Positions 25,419-33,128 of a stretch of DNA of 64,000 nucleotides are shown here, one piece after another. The notes under the pieces were generated by a model. It had not been told where the DNA came from. It searched no databases and saw only the letters and a list, made by a program, of their open reading frames with translations. Source of the DNA: Streptomyces roseifaciens (GTDB lineage: Bacteria > Actinomycetota > Actinomycetes > Streptomycetales > Streptomycetaceae); assembly GCF_001445655.1 (NCBI RefSeq), contig NZ_LNBE01000004.1:2615218-2679217 (forward strand), given 5' to 3'. The first letter of the stretch is position 1. Each line of letters begins with the position of its first letter. Both the position numbers and the translations under genes were made by a program.

Positions 25419-26102
25419 ATGAACCAGACACCGATCCAGGGCTACGCCCCCACCCCCGTCACCACCCGCATGGAGAACCACGGCAGCAGCATGCTGAAGG
25501 TCGCCATGCAGACCGGCCAGGACCTCTTCGCCCGCACCGGCTCGATGGTCGCCTACGAGGGCTACGTCCAGTACGACCCGAACCCGCCCGCGGTCCGCCA
25601 GATGGCCTCCCAGTGGCTCACCGGCGAGGGCGTGCCCCTCATGCGCTGCCACGGCGACGGCCTGCTCTACCTCGCCGACTACGGGGCCGACGTGGTCTGC
25701 CTGCAGCTCAACGGCGACTCCCTCTCCGTCAACGGCACCAACGTGCTCGCCTTCGACGCCCACCTCCAGTGGGGCGTGGAGCGCGTGAAGGGCATGGCGA
25801 AGTTCGCCGGACAGGGCCTGTTCAACGTCGGCATCAGCGGCACCGGCTGGGTCGCCCTGACCTCCCGCGGCACCCCCATCGTCGTGGACTGCGGGCGCGG
25901 CGACGACGAGACCTACGTCGACCCCGACGCGCTCGTCGCCTGGTCCAGCAACCTCCGGATGAAGGGCAAGCGCAGCTTCAAGGCCTCCTCGCTGATCGGC
26001 CGGGGCAGCGGCGAGGCCTACCAACTGGGCTTCTCCGGAGAGGGCTTCGTGGTCGTACAGCCCAGCGAGGACAGCACCGACCGGCTCCGGGCCCGGGGCT
26101 GA
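25419..26102 (+). CDS. AIM24-family protein
   Basis: A 227-residue AIM24 domain protein without the TerD module: MLKVAMQTGQDLFARTGSMV, GVPLMRCHGDGLLYLADYGA, and C-terminal YQLGFSGEGFVVVQPSE. It lacks signal peptide and membrane segments, so it is cytosolic by sequence. It lies 16 bp after the AIM24 half of the fusion gene and 17 bp before the third member, so the three form one operon. Function is unknown; co-occurrence with TerD suggests a membrane- or metal-stress role. Confidence 0.85.
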   Translation: MNQTPIQGYAPTPVTTRMENHGSSMLKVAMQTGQDLFARTGSMVAYEGYVQYDPNPPAVRQMASQWLTGEGVPLMRCHGDGLLYLADYGADVVCLQLNGDSLSVNGTNVLAFDAHLQWGVERVKGMAKFAGQGLFNVGISGTGWVALTSRGTPIVVDCGRGDDETYVDPDALVAWSSNLRMKGKRSFKASSLIGRGSGEAYQLGFSGEGFVVVQPSEDSTDRLRARG

Positions 26103-26119
26103 GGGGGAACGAGGACATC

Positions 26120-26875
26120 ATGCAGAGCCCGCTTTTCGGCTTCACCGAGGCCCAGACGCAGGACCGCTACGCCCTGCAGAACCCGCAGATGCTGCGCGTC
26201 TCCCTCACCGGCCACGACGACGTGCTCGCCCGCAAGGGCTCGATGGTCGCCTACCAGGGCCTGATCGAGTTCGACGGCGAGTACCAGACCCGCGGCCAGC
26301 AGACCTCCCGCGCCCACACGGGCGAGGGCCTGGACCTGATGCGCTGCTCGGGCCAGGGCACGGTCTACTTCGCCAACCTGGCCCAGCACGTCCACGTGGT
26401 CGACGTCGACCGCGACGGGCTGACCGTGGACGGCGCCTACGTCCTCGCCCTGGACTCCACGCTGCACTGGGAGGCCATCGCCGTCGACAGCCAGTACGGC
26501 ATCTCCGGCACCGGCGCCTACCAGCTCAACATCAGCGGCCAGGGCAAGGTCGCGCTGATGACCTCCGGCGAGCCCCTGATGCTCCAGGTCACGCCCGACC
26601 GGGTCGTCAGCGCCGACGCCGACGCCGTGATCGCCTGGTCGACGTCCCTGCGCGTGCAGATGCAGGCCCAGACGTCGTCCTCGGGCGTGTGGCGACGGCG
26701 CGGCAGCACGGGGGAGGGCTGGGAGCTGAGCTTCGCCGGCCACGGCTACGCCCTCGTCCAGCCCAGCGAGCTCCTGCCGCCCCAGGGCGCCGAGATCGGC
26801 CAGGGCCTCATGGCGCAGTACGGCGTGGGCCAGCAGGGTGCGCACGGCCGCAACCAGGGCAACATCTGGTCCTGA
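26120..26875 (+). CDS. AIM24-family protein
   Basis: Third AIM24 domain of the operon, 251 residues from ATG 26120 with GAGG six bases upstream. Family signatures are repeated: MLRVSLTGHDDVLARKGSMV, GLDLMRCSGQGTVYFANLAQ and WELSFAGHGYALVQPSE. The C-terminus adds a Gly/Gln-rich tail. The three paralogous domains have diverged well beyond recent duplication, which suggests distinct subunits of one assembly. A strong bidirectional terminator follows. Confidence 0.85.
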   Translation: MQSPLFGFTEAQTQDRYALQNPQMLRVSLTGHDDVLARKGSMVAYQGLIEFDGEYQTRGQQTSRAHTGEGLDLMRCSGQGTVYFANLAQHVHVVDVDRDGLTVDGAYVLALDSTLHWEAIAVDSQYGISGTGAYQLNISGQGKVALMTSGEPLMLQVTPDRVVSADADAVIAWSTSLRVQMQAQTSSSGVWRRRGSTGEGWELSFAGHGYALVQPSELLPPQGAEIGQGLMAQYGVGQQGAHGRNQGNIWS

Positions 26876-26903
26876 GCCCGGCCGCTCGCCGGGCGGAGCA
26901 CGC

Positions 26904-26963
26904 GTAAGGGGCGGTCACCATGGGTGACCGCCCCTTACCTGCGCCCTGACTGCATCAGGGCGC
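26904..26963. terminator. Tandem bidirectional terminators between convergent genes
   Basis: A 16-bp perfect stem (GTAAGGGGCGGTCACC 26904-26919 / 26923-26938, 3-nt loop) is followed by GCGCCCTGA / TCAGGGCGC (26941-26949 with 26955-26963). They serve the AIM24 operon and the opposing Nudix gene. Confidence 0.85.
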
Positions 26964-26972
26964 ATCAGGCTC

Positions 26973-27494
26973 TTACAGCCGCTCCAGCGTGCGCCGCATC
27001 AGCTGCACGACCGAGTCGTCGGCGACCTCGCCCACCTCGGCGTACGGGAACCAGCGCAGGTCCAGGGACTCGTCGCTGATGGCCGCCGTCGCACCCGCGG
27101 GCACCAGGGCCGCGTACTGGACGTCCAGGTGCCAGTTGCAGGGCGAGGGGATCGGGTGCCGGTCGAGCCGCACGGGGCCGCCCGGCAGCAGCGTCAGCCC
27201 GGCGATCCCGGACTCCTCCGTGGCCTCCCGCAGGGCCGCCGCCTCGACCGTCGCGTCACCGGGCTCGCAGTGGCCGCCCATCTGCAGCCACATCCGCAGC
27301 TTGCGGTGGAGTGTGAGCAGCACCTGACCGCGCGACGGATCGATCACCAGGGCGCTCGCCGTGACGTGACCGGCCTCACAAGGCTTCCACATGCCGTCCG
27401 GGTGGGACGCCAGGTGGTCCAGATAGAGCCCGCGCAGCTCCTCCTGGTCCGCGTACTCCTTCAGCACGCGGACCGCATCCTCGTGCAGGCTCAC
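26973..27494 (-). CDS. Nudix hydrolase
   Basis: A 173-residue Nudix protein; the Nudix helix reads GGHCEPGDATVEAAALREAT then EESGI. The box is one residue longer than canonical and has Asp in place of the first Glu, so substrate and metal binding may differ from MutT. GTG 27494 overlaps the stop of the upstream DUF2342 gene by four bases (GTGA), so both are translated together. Substrate unknown. Confidence 0.87.
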   Translation of the reverse strand: MSLHEDAVRVLKEYADQEELRGLYLDHLASHPDGMWKPCEAGHVTASALVIDPSRGQVLLTLHRKLRMWLQMGGHCEPGDATVEAAALREATEESGIAGLTLLPGGPVRLDRHPIPSPCNWHLDVQYAALVPAGATAAISDESLDLRWFPYAEVGEVADDSVVQLMRRTLERL

Positions 27495-28909
27495 TTCTTG
27501 TCGTCGCCTTCGCCCTCGGGCTTGCCCTTGTCGTCCTGGCCGCCCTTCTCGCCCCTGGCCGCCTCGCCGAGCATCTTGTCGATCTCGGAGAAGTCCAGGT
27601 GCTCGCGGTGGACGAAGCCGTCCGGGTCGTCCAGGTCGGCCGCCGTGGGCAGCATGTCCGGGTGCTCCCAGAGGGCGTCACGGCCCTCCGGGCCGCGCGC
27701 GTCCGCCAGGGAGGCCCACAGCCGGGAGGCGTCGCGCAGCCGGCGCGGGCGCAGCTCCAGGCCGATCAGCGTGGCGAAGGTCTGCTCGGCCGGGCCGCCG
27801 GAGGCACGCCGCCTGCGCAGCGTCTCGCGCAGGGCACCGGCCGACGGCAGGTGCGGGGCGGCGGCCGCGTGCACGACGGCGTCCACCCAGCCCTCGACGA
27901 GCGCCAGGGCGGTCTCCAGGCGGGCCAGGGCCGCCTTCTGCTCCGGAGTGTCCTCCGGCTGGAACATGCCCTGCTGGAGGGCGTCCTGCAGCTGCTCGGG
28001 GTGGGTGGGGTCGAGCTGGCCGACCACGTCCTCCAGCTTGGAGGTGTCGACCTTGATGCCGCGCGCGTAGCCCTCGACGGCGCCGAAGAGGTGCGAGCGC
28101 AGCCACGGCACGTGCGCGAAGAGGCGCTGGTGGGCGGCCTCGCGTAGGGCCAGGTAGAGCCGGACCTCGTCCTGCGGGACGCCGAGGCCCTCGCCCAGCG
28201 CCGCGATGTTCACCGGGAGCAGCGCGGCCTTGCCCGCGGGGCCCAGCGGCAGGCCGATGTCGGTGGAGCCGACCACCTCGCCCGCCAGCACGCCCACGGC
28301 CTGGCCGATCTGCGTGCCGAACATGGCGCCGCCCATGGAGCGCATCATGCCGAGCAGCGGGCCCGCCATGGCCTGCATCTCCTCGGGCAGCACGTCGCCC
28401 ATGGCCGCGCCCACGCGCTCGGCCACCGGGTCCACGAGCTCCTTCCACACCGGAAGGGTCGCCTCGACCCACTCGGCGCGGCTCCAGGCGAGCGCCGTGC
28501 CCGAGCCCGACGGCAGCGACGTCGCGCCGTCCAGCCACAGGTCGGCCAGGCGCACGGCCTCCTCGACCGCGCTCCGCTCGCCGGAGGTGACGCTGGCGTC
28601 CTTGGTGCCGTCGGCGGTGCCCTGCGCGACGGTCTGGCGCGCGATGTCCTTGGCCATGTCCCAGTTCACCGGGCCGCCCTCGTAGGAGAGCATCTGCCCG
28701 AGCTGCTGGAAGGCCGCCCCGAGGTCGCCCGGGTTCATGCCGCCGCCGAACATCGCGGCGAAGGGGTTGTCCCCCGCGCCGCCCGGCCCGCCGAACCCGA
28801 ACGGATTCGCAGGCCCCTGGCCGCCCTGGCCCTCGCCCTTCTTCTTGCCGTCGCCGCCGTTCTCCGGCTCCTCCGGCGGAAGATTGAATCCGAATGGGGT
28901 GTCACTCAC
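27491..28909 (-). CDS. DUF2342-family zincin-like metalloprotease homologue
   Basis: A 472-residue actinobacterial protein. The N-terminal 60 residues are Gly/Pro/Lys-rich and low-complexity (NPFGFGGPGG, NPFAAMFGGG). The conserved region holds AMFGTQIGQAVGVLAGEVVG and the family motif LREAAHQRLFAHVPWL, where an HExxH zinc site is replaced by EAAH. The family is annotated as zinc-dependent metalloprotease by fold similarity, so activity is uncertain. The C-terminus is Lys/Asp/Glu-rich. Start GTG 28909 with GAGGA six bases upstream. Divergent from the SDR gene. Confidence 0.82.
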   Translation of the reverse strand: MSDTPFGFNLPPEEPENGGDGKKKGEGQGGQGPANPFGFGGPGGAGDNPFAAMFGGGMNPGDLGAAFQQLGQMLSYEGGPVNWDMAKDIARQTVAQGTADGTKDASVTSGERSAVEEAVRLADLWLDGATSLPSGSGTALAWSRAEWVEATLPVWKELVDPVAERVGAAMGDVLPEEMQAMAGPLLGMMRSMGGAMFGTQIGQAVGVLAGEVVGSTDIGLPLGPAGKAALLPVNIAALGEGLGVPQDEVRLYLALREAAHQRLFAHVPWLRSHLFGAVEGYARGIKVDTSKLEDVVGQLDPTHPEQLQDALQQGMFQPEDTPEQKAALARLETALALVEGWVDAVVHAAAAPHLPSAGALRETLRRRRASGGPAEQTFATLIGLELRPRRLRDASRLWASLADARGPEGRDALWEHPDMLPTAADLDDPDGFVHREHLDFSEIDKMLGEAARGEKGGQDDKGKPEGEGDDKK

Positions 28910-29100
28910 GGGTTTCCTCGGCTCGTAGGGCCGCCGGCACAGGACCGGCGGCGAATGCCCGACATCACCACCAGCCTAGACACCTCACCGGTATCCGGGC
29001 TTGGTGCTTCGCCGACCCGGGGCCTGCGGCAGGATGGACGTCACCTGGTCCGTACGCGTCATCTCTCGTACGTACTGAAGACAACCGCTGGAGACGCCCG

Positions 29101-30228
29101 GTGAGTTCCCCCGACCCAGAAGTTCGCGCAGCGCGAAACGGTTCCGCGCGAGACAGTACGACCCCGCACGGCGGCCGAAGGCCCGTCGTGGCGGTCACCG
29201 GTGCCGCGCGCGGCGTCGGCGCCCTGCTCACGCAGCGGCTCGCCGTGTCCGAGCAGATCAAGCAGGTCGTGGCCATCGACGAGCGCCGCGGCGACGTGAC
29301 CGAGGCGCAGTGGCACGTGCTCGACGTCCGCGACCCGGCGATCGCCGAGAAGCTGCGCGGCGCCGACGTCGTCGTGCACCTCGCGCTCGACCTCGACCTG
29401 GAGACCGACGCGGCCGCCCGCACCGCCTACAACGTGCGCGGCACCCAGACCGTCCTGACGGCCGCCGCGGCCGCCGGAGTGCACCGCGTCGTGCTGTGCA
29501 CCTCCGCGATGGTCTACGGGGCCCTGCCCGACAACGACGTGCCGCTCGCCGAGGACGCCGAGCTGCGCGCCACCGCCGAGGCCACCGGTGTCGGCGACCT
29601 GCTGGAGATCGAACGGCTCGCCCGCCGCGCGCCGCGCGCCCACCCCGGCCTGAACGTCACGGTGCTGCGGCCCGCCGTCCTCGTCGGCGGCACCGACACC
29701 GCCCTGACCCGCTACTTCGAGTCGCCCCGCCTCCTGGTCGTCGCCGGATCCCGGCCGACCTGGCAGTTCTGCCACGTGGAGGACCTGGTCAGCGCCCTGG
29801 AGTTCGCCGCCCTGGAGAAGGCCGAGGGGGAGCTCGCGGTGGGCTGCGACGGCTGGCTGGAGCAGGAGGAGGTCGAGGAGCTCTCCGGCATCCGCCGCAT
29901 GGAGCTGCCCTCCGCGGTCGCCCTCGGGGCGGCCTCCCGGCTGCACCGCCTCGGCCTGACGCCGTCGCCCGCGGGGGACCTCGAGTACACGATGCACCCG
30001 TGGGTCGTCAGCGGGAGCCGGCTGCACGAGGCCGGCTGGCGGCCGCGCTGGACGAACGAGGAGGTCCTCGCCGAGCTGCTGGAGGAGGTCTCCGGCCGGC
30101 ACACGGTCGCGGGCCGCCGCCTGGGCCGCAAGGACGCCACCGCCGCGGGCGCCGCGGGGGCGACCGTGGCACTGCTGGGCACCGCCGCGCTGGTCCGTCG
30201 CGCGCGCAAGGCGCGCCGCCGCCTCTAG
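29101..30228 (+). CDS. NAD-dependent epimerase/dehydratase-family (SDR) protein
   Basis: A 375-residue extended-SDR protein with the dinucleotide motif VTGAARGVG (about 31-39), an acidic DERRGD loop, TSAMVYGALPDN where the YxxxK catalytic lysine is not seen, and NVTVLRPAVLVGG. The missing lysine suggests weak or no oxidoreductase activity. The C-terminus has a hydrophobic segment (GAAGATVALLGTAALV) ending in a basic tail, so it is probably membrane-tethered. Start is GTG 29101; upstream in-frame codons encode no conserved sequence. Confidence 0.82.
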   Translation: MSSPDPEVRAARNGSARDSTTPHGGRRPVVAVTGAARGVGALLTQRLAVSEQIKQVVAIDERRGDVTEAQWHVLDVRDPAIAEKLRGADVVVHLALDLDLETDAAARTAYNVRGTQTVLTAAAAAGVHRVVLCTSAMVYGALPDNDVPLAEDAELRATAEATGVGDLLEIERLARRAPRAHPGLNVTVLRPAVLVGGTDTALTRYFESPRLLVVAGSRPTWQFCHVEDLVSALEFAALEKAEGELAVGCDGWLEQEEVEELSGIRRMELPSAVALGAASRLHRLGLTPSPAGDLEYTMHPWVVSGSRLHEAGWRPRWTNEEVLAELLEEVSGRHTVAGRRLGRKDATAAGAAGATVALLGTAALVRRARKARRRL

Positions 30229-30330
30229 GGGCCCGCGGCGAGGGCCCGGGGGCCTTGGAGGACCGTCCACAGACCGTCTCGTACGGCTGTTTGAAAGGCC
30301 GGTCCTCGCCCACGCCCTCCGTACGGCACG

Positions 30331-30798
30331 ATGGGGGACATGGCCCGTACGTACGATCACCCCGGCGAGCTCGCCGCGACGGATCCGGTCCGCCTTCTGG
30401 CGGTCCGCGACGCCCCCCTGTCCGTGGACGAGGTCTTCGCCGCGGTCGGCGACCACGCCGCGGGGGGCACGGCGCTCTTCGTGGGCACCGTGCGTGACCA
30501 CGACGGCGGCGCCGGCGTCCGGGGGCTCGGCTATTCCGCGCACCCCACCGCCGAGGCGGAGCTGCGCCGCGTGGCCGAGAAGGTCGCGGCGGACTTCCCG
30601 GTGCGGGCGCTGGCGGCCGTGCACCGGGTGGGCGATCTGGAGATCGGTGACCTGGCCGTCGTGGTGGCCGTCTCGTGCCCGCACCGGGCGGAGGCGTTCG
30701 AGGCCTGCCGGCGGCTCATCGACGACCTCAAGCGCGAGGTGCCGATCTGGAAGCACCAGGTCTTTTCGGACGGGACAGAGGAGTGGGTGGGCGCTTAG
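30331..30798 (+). CDS. moaE: Molybdopterin synthase catalytic subunit MoaE
   Basis: Large subunit of molybdopterin synthase, inserting sulfur from MoaD thiocarboxylate into precursor Z. The 155-residue protein has FVGTVRDHDGG, YSAHPTAEAEL, the HRVGDLEIGD stretch and the catalytic LKREVPIWKHQ lysines near the end. ATG 30331 and ATG 30340 are both possible starts. Its stop codon is the end of a 9-bp direct repeat flanking a short dispersed element. No moaD is adjacent. It shares its pathway with the molybdate transporter at the left edge. Confidence 0.93.
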   Translation: MGDMARTYDHPGELAATDPVRLLAVRDAPLSVDEVFAAVGDHAAGGTALFVGTVRDHDGGAGVRGLGYSAHPTAEAELRRVAEKVAADFPVRALAAVHRVGDLEIGDLAVVVAVSCPHRAEAFEACRRLIDDLKREVPIWKHQVFSDGTEEWVGA

Positions 30799-30832
30799 GC
30801 GTTGGGGGCACCCCCAGCGGTAGCTGGGGGAG
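30798..30832 (+). repeat. Dispersed 35-bp hairpin repeat, copy 2, flanked by 9-bp direct repeats
   Basis: Identical to bases 1-35 read on the other strand. It is bracketed by GGCGCTTAG at 30790-30798 (containing the moaE stop) and again at 30837-30845, as if a 38-bp piece had been inserted with duplication of the target. Confidence 0.85.
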
Positions 30833-30984
30833 GGTCGGCGCTTAGTGCTGCTGCTCGGGATCCGGCGTCCTGAAGGATCACTTCCGGTTGCGTAACCGGC
30901 CCCCTGACGCGAGCGTTGACTCTACGAAAGACTAATCTGCTCATCGGTCTTTTCAGTGGTGGTGTCCGGGGGTCGGAGGTCGGT

Positions 30985-31173
30985 ATGGCGGCACTCGTGT
31001 GGTTGCTGATTCCGGTTGCCGCGGCCGTCGTTGCCCTGCTGTGGGGCACCTGGGCCGCTCGTAACCGCAAGAGCGGGGACATCTCCGAACTCGCGGGGTA
31101 TGCCCGGTTCCGTGAGGCGATGGAGCGGCGTGAGGCGATGGAACGGCAGGATTCCGGTACCGGGGTCTCCTGA
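30985..31173 (+). CDS. Small single-pass membrane protein (unknown)
   Basis: A 62-residue protein from ATG 30985, with GGAGG four bases upstream. Residues 2-22 are a transmembrane helix (ALVWLLIPVAAAVVALLWG), followed by a basic stretch and a charged cytoplasmic tail. The tail contains the tandem REAMER-REAMER, an 18-bp duplication near 31111-31146. No family recognised. A hairpin follows the stop. Confidence 0.75.
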   Translation: MAALVWLLIPVAAAVVALLWGTWAARNRKSGDISELAGYARFREAMERREAMERQDSGTGVS

Positions 31174-31174
31174 A

Positions 31175-31200
31175 GCGCCCCCCGGCTCACGCCGGGGCGC
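31175..31200. terminator. GC hairpin after the small membrane protein
   Basis: GCGCCCCCCGGC pairs with GCCGGGGCGC (one bulge), loop TCAC, immediately after the stop codon. No T-tract, as usual in this genus. Confidence 0.5.
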
Positions 31201-31286
31201 CGGCGCTTTTCCGCGAGCCCCGGGTGGCCTCCCCGGACGGACCGCCCCGCGGGTGGACTGTCGGACCCGTCCCGTACTGTCGTTCC

Positions 31287-32375
31287 ATGCCCCGCCGCAC
31301 CGCGACGATGCTCGCCTCCCTCTTGATGCTGATCGCGCTCCTCTGCGCAGGCGTGCTGATCCCCGTGCCCTACTCGGAGATGTCGCCCGGGCCGACGGTC
31401 AACACGCTCGGTGAGCACGACGGGGAGCCGGTGCTGCAGATCTCGGGGCGCCAGACGTATCCGACGACCGGCAACCTCAACATGACGACGGTCCGCGTCA
31501 CCGGCTCGCGGTACCGGATGAACCTGGTGGAGGCGGTCTACGGCTGGATCGCCCACGACAACCTCGTCGTCCCGCACAGCACGCTCTACCCGGACGACAA
31601 GACGCCCGACGAGCTCAACCAGGAGACGGCGGAGGAGTTCAGCCAGTCCCAGGAGAGCGCCAAGGTGGCGGCGCTCAAGCAGCTGGGCATCCCGGTCGGC
31701 ACCCGCACGGTCGTGGCGTCGGTCGTCAAGAACAGCCCGGCCGAGGGCCAGCTGCACGCCGGCGACGTGATCAAGGCCGTCGACGGTACGGAGATCAAGC
31801 AGCCCGGGGACGTCGCCAAGCTGGTCACCAAGCACCAGCCGGGCCAGAAGGTCACCTTCCGGATCGTTCCGGCCAAGGAGGCCGCCGCGGCCGAGAAGGA
31901 GAAGCGGCAGCCGTCCGTGGAGCAGGACGTGACCCTCACGACGGGCAAGGCGCCGGACGACAAGCGCGCCCTGGTCGGCATCCAGGCCGGGACGGACCAC
32001 ACCTTCCCGTTCACGATCAACATCAAGCTGGCGGACGTCGGCGGGCCGAGCGCCGGTCTGATGTTCGCCCTCGGGATAGTCGACAAGCTGACCCCCGGGG
32101 ACCTGACCGGCGGCAAGTTCGTCGCCGGCACGGGGACCATAGACGAGGACGGCAAGGTCGGCCCGATCGGCGGCGTCGAGATGAAGACGGTGGGCGCGCG
32201 CTCCAAGGGCGCCCGCTACTTCCTCACGCCCAAGGACAACTGCGCGGCCGCCGCGAAGGACAAGCCCTCCGGGCTCACGCTGGTCAAGGTCGACACCATA
32301 GGTGACGCCGTCGGCGCCCTGGAGAAGATCCGCAAGGGGGACTCGGCCGGCCTGCCCTTGTGCAAGGCCGGCTGA
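31287..32375 (+). CDS. PDZ-domain Lon-like (S16) serine protease
   Basis: A 362-residue YlbL-type protease anchored by an N-terminal hydrophobic segment (residues 7-27). A PDZ domain spans about 130-215 (VVASVVKNSPAEGQLHAGDVI). The C-terminal Lon-type catalytic domain carries the nucleophile serine in GGPSAGLMFALGI and the dyad lysine region GPIGGVEMKTVGA. The active domain should face outside the membrane. Start is ATG 31287. It is convergent with the PPA1309-family gene. Confidence 0.9.
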   Translation: MPRRTATMLASLLMLIALLCAGVLIPVPYSEMSPGPTVNTLGEHDGEPVLQISGRQTYPTTGNLNMTTVRVTGSRYRMNLVEAVYGWIAHDNLVVPHSTLYPDDKTPDELNQETAEEFSQSQESAKVAALKQLGIPVGTRTVVASVVKNSPAEGQLHAGDVIKAVDGTEIKQPGDVAKLVTKHQPGQKVTFRIVPAKEAAAAEKEKRQPSVEQDVTLTTGKAPDDKRALVGIQAGTDHTFPFTINIKLADVGGPSAGLMFALGIVDKLTPGDLTGGKFVAGTGTIDEDGKVGPIGGVEMKTVGARSKGARYFLTPKDNCAAAAKDKPSGLTLVKVDTIGDAVGALEKIRKGDSAGLPLCKAG

Positions 32376-32396
32376 GCCCCCGCTGCGGGTGCGGCA

Positions 32397-32996
32397 TCAG
32401 TCCTCGAACGTCGCAGCCAGCGCCTCCGCCAGCCCCGGCACCAGGTCCGGGCCCGTGAGGACCTCGGTCGGCGAGTCCTTCTCGCGCAGCCGCACCGCGG
32501 TCTCCCGCGCCCCGTCCCGCAGTACGGCGACGGTCATCCGCACCTCCTGCCGGTCCGGGTGGGCGGCGACCCACTTGGCGAGCTGCTTCTCGTTCATCCC
32601 GTTGGGCACGGTGCCCTCGGCGGACGGCGGCAGCATCAGCCGCTCCACGGTCAGGGCGCACCCCGTCACGGCACCGGGCCACGCGATGGTGCCGAGGAAC
32701 TTGTCCAGGGCGGTGCCCGCCGGGACCTCGTCCTGCTCGATCGGGGTGAGGGAGCCGGCCTGGGCGGTCGCGTCGAGGCCGAGCTGATCGGCGAGACCGG
32801 GCTCCTGGGCGCGCAGCTTGGCCGTGTCGACCAGGGCGAACAGCCGCGCGGGCTGGTCCCAGCCGAGGGTGGAGGCGTACTGGTCGATCTCGAGAACGGC
32901 GCGGGTCAGCGGGCTGGCCGCCATGGGGGTGTCGCCGCCCGGGCCGCCGGGGCCGGACGGGAGGGAGGGGTCGGGGGTGCTGGAAGTGCTGGACAT
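32397..32996 (-). CDS. PPA1309-family protein (unknown function)
   Basis: A 199-residue actinobacterial protein. The N-terminal 25 residues are Ser/Pro/Gly-rich. The conserved body has LTRAVLEIDQYASTLGWDQPARLFALVDT and MNEKQLAKWVAAHPDRQEVRM, and a terminal acidic stretch. This matches my recollection of the PPA1309 family, which has no assigned activity. ATG 32996 is the natural start. It is divergent from the UPF0182 gene; the two are often neighbours. Confidence 0.8.
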   Translation of the reverse strand: MSSTSSTPDPSLPSGPGGPGGDTPMAASPLTRAVLEIDQYASTLGWDQPARLFALVDTAKLRAQEPGLADQLGLDATAQAGSLTPIEQDEVPAGTALDKFLGTIAWPGAVTGCALTVERLMLPPSAEGTVPNGMNEKQLAKWVAAHPDRQEVRMTVAVLRDGARETAVRLREKDSPTEVLTGPDLVPGLAEALAATFED

Positions 32997-33128
32997 GAGC
33001 AATATCGTGCCCTGAGAGTGACCGAAAACGGGAACTGAGTAAAGCCTCGGTAAGTTGCCACCTTGGGCCCTAGTATCGCTGGGCCCTGATCGACAGCTCC
33101 CCTGACAGCGAACTTCGAGGTGCGCACC

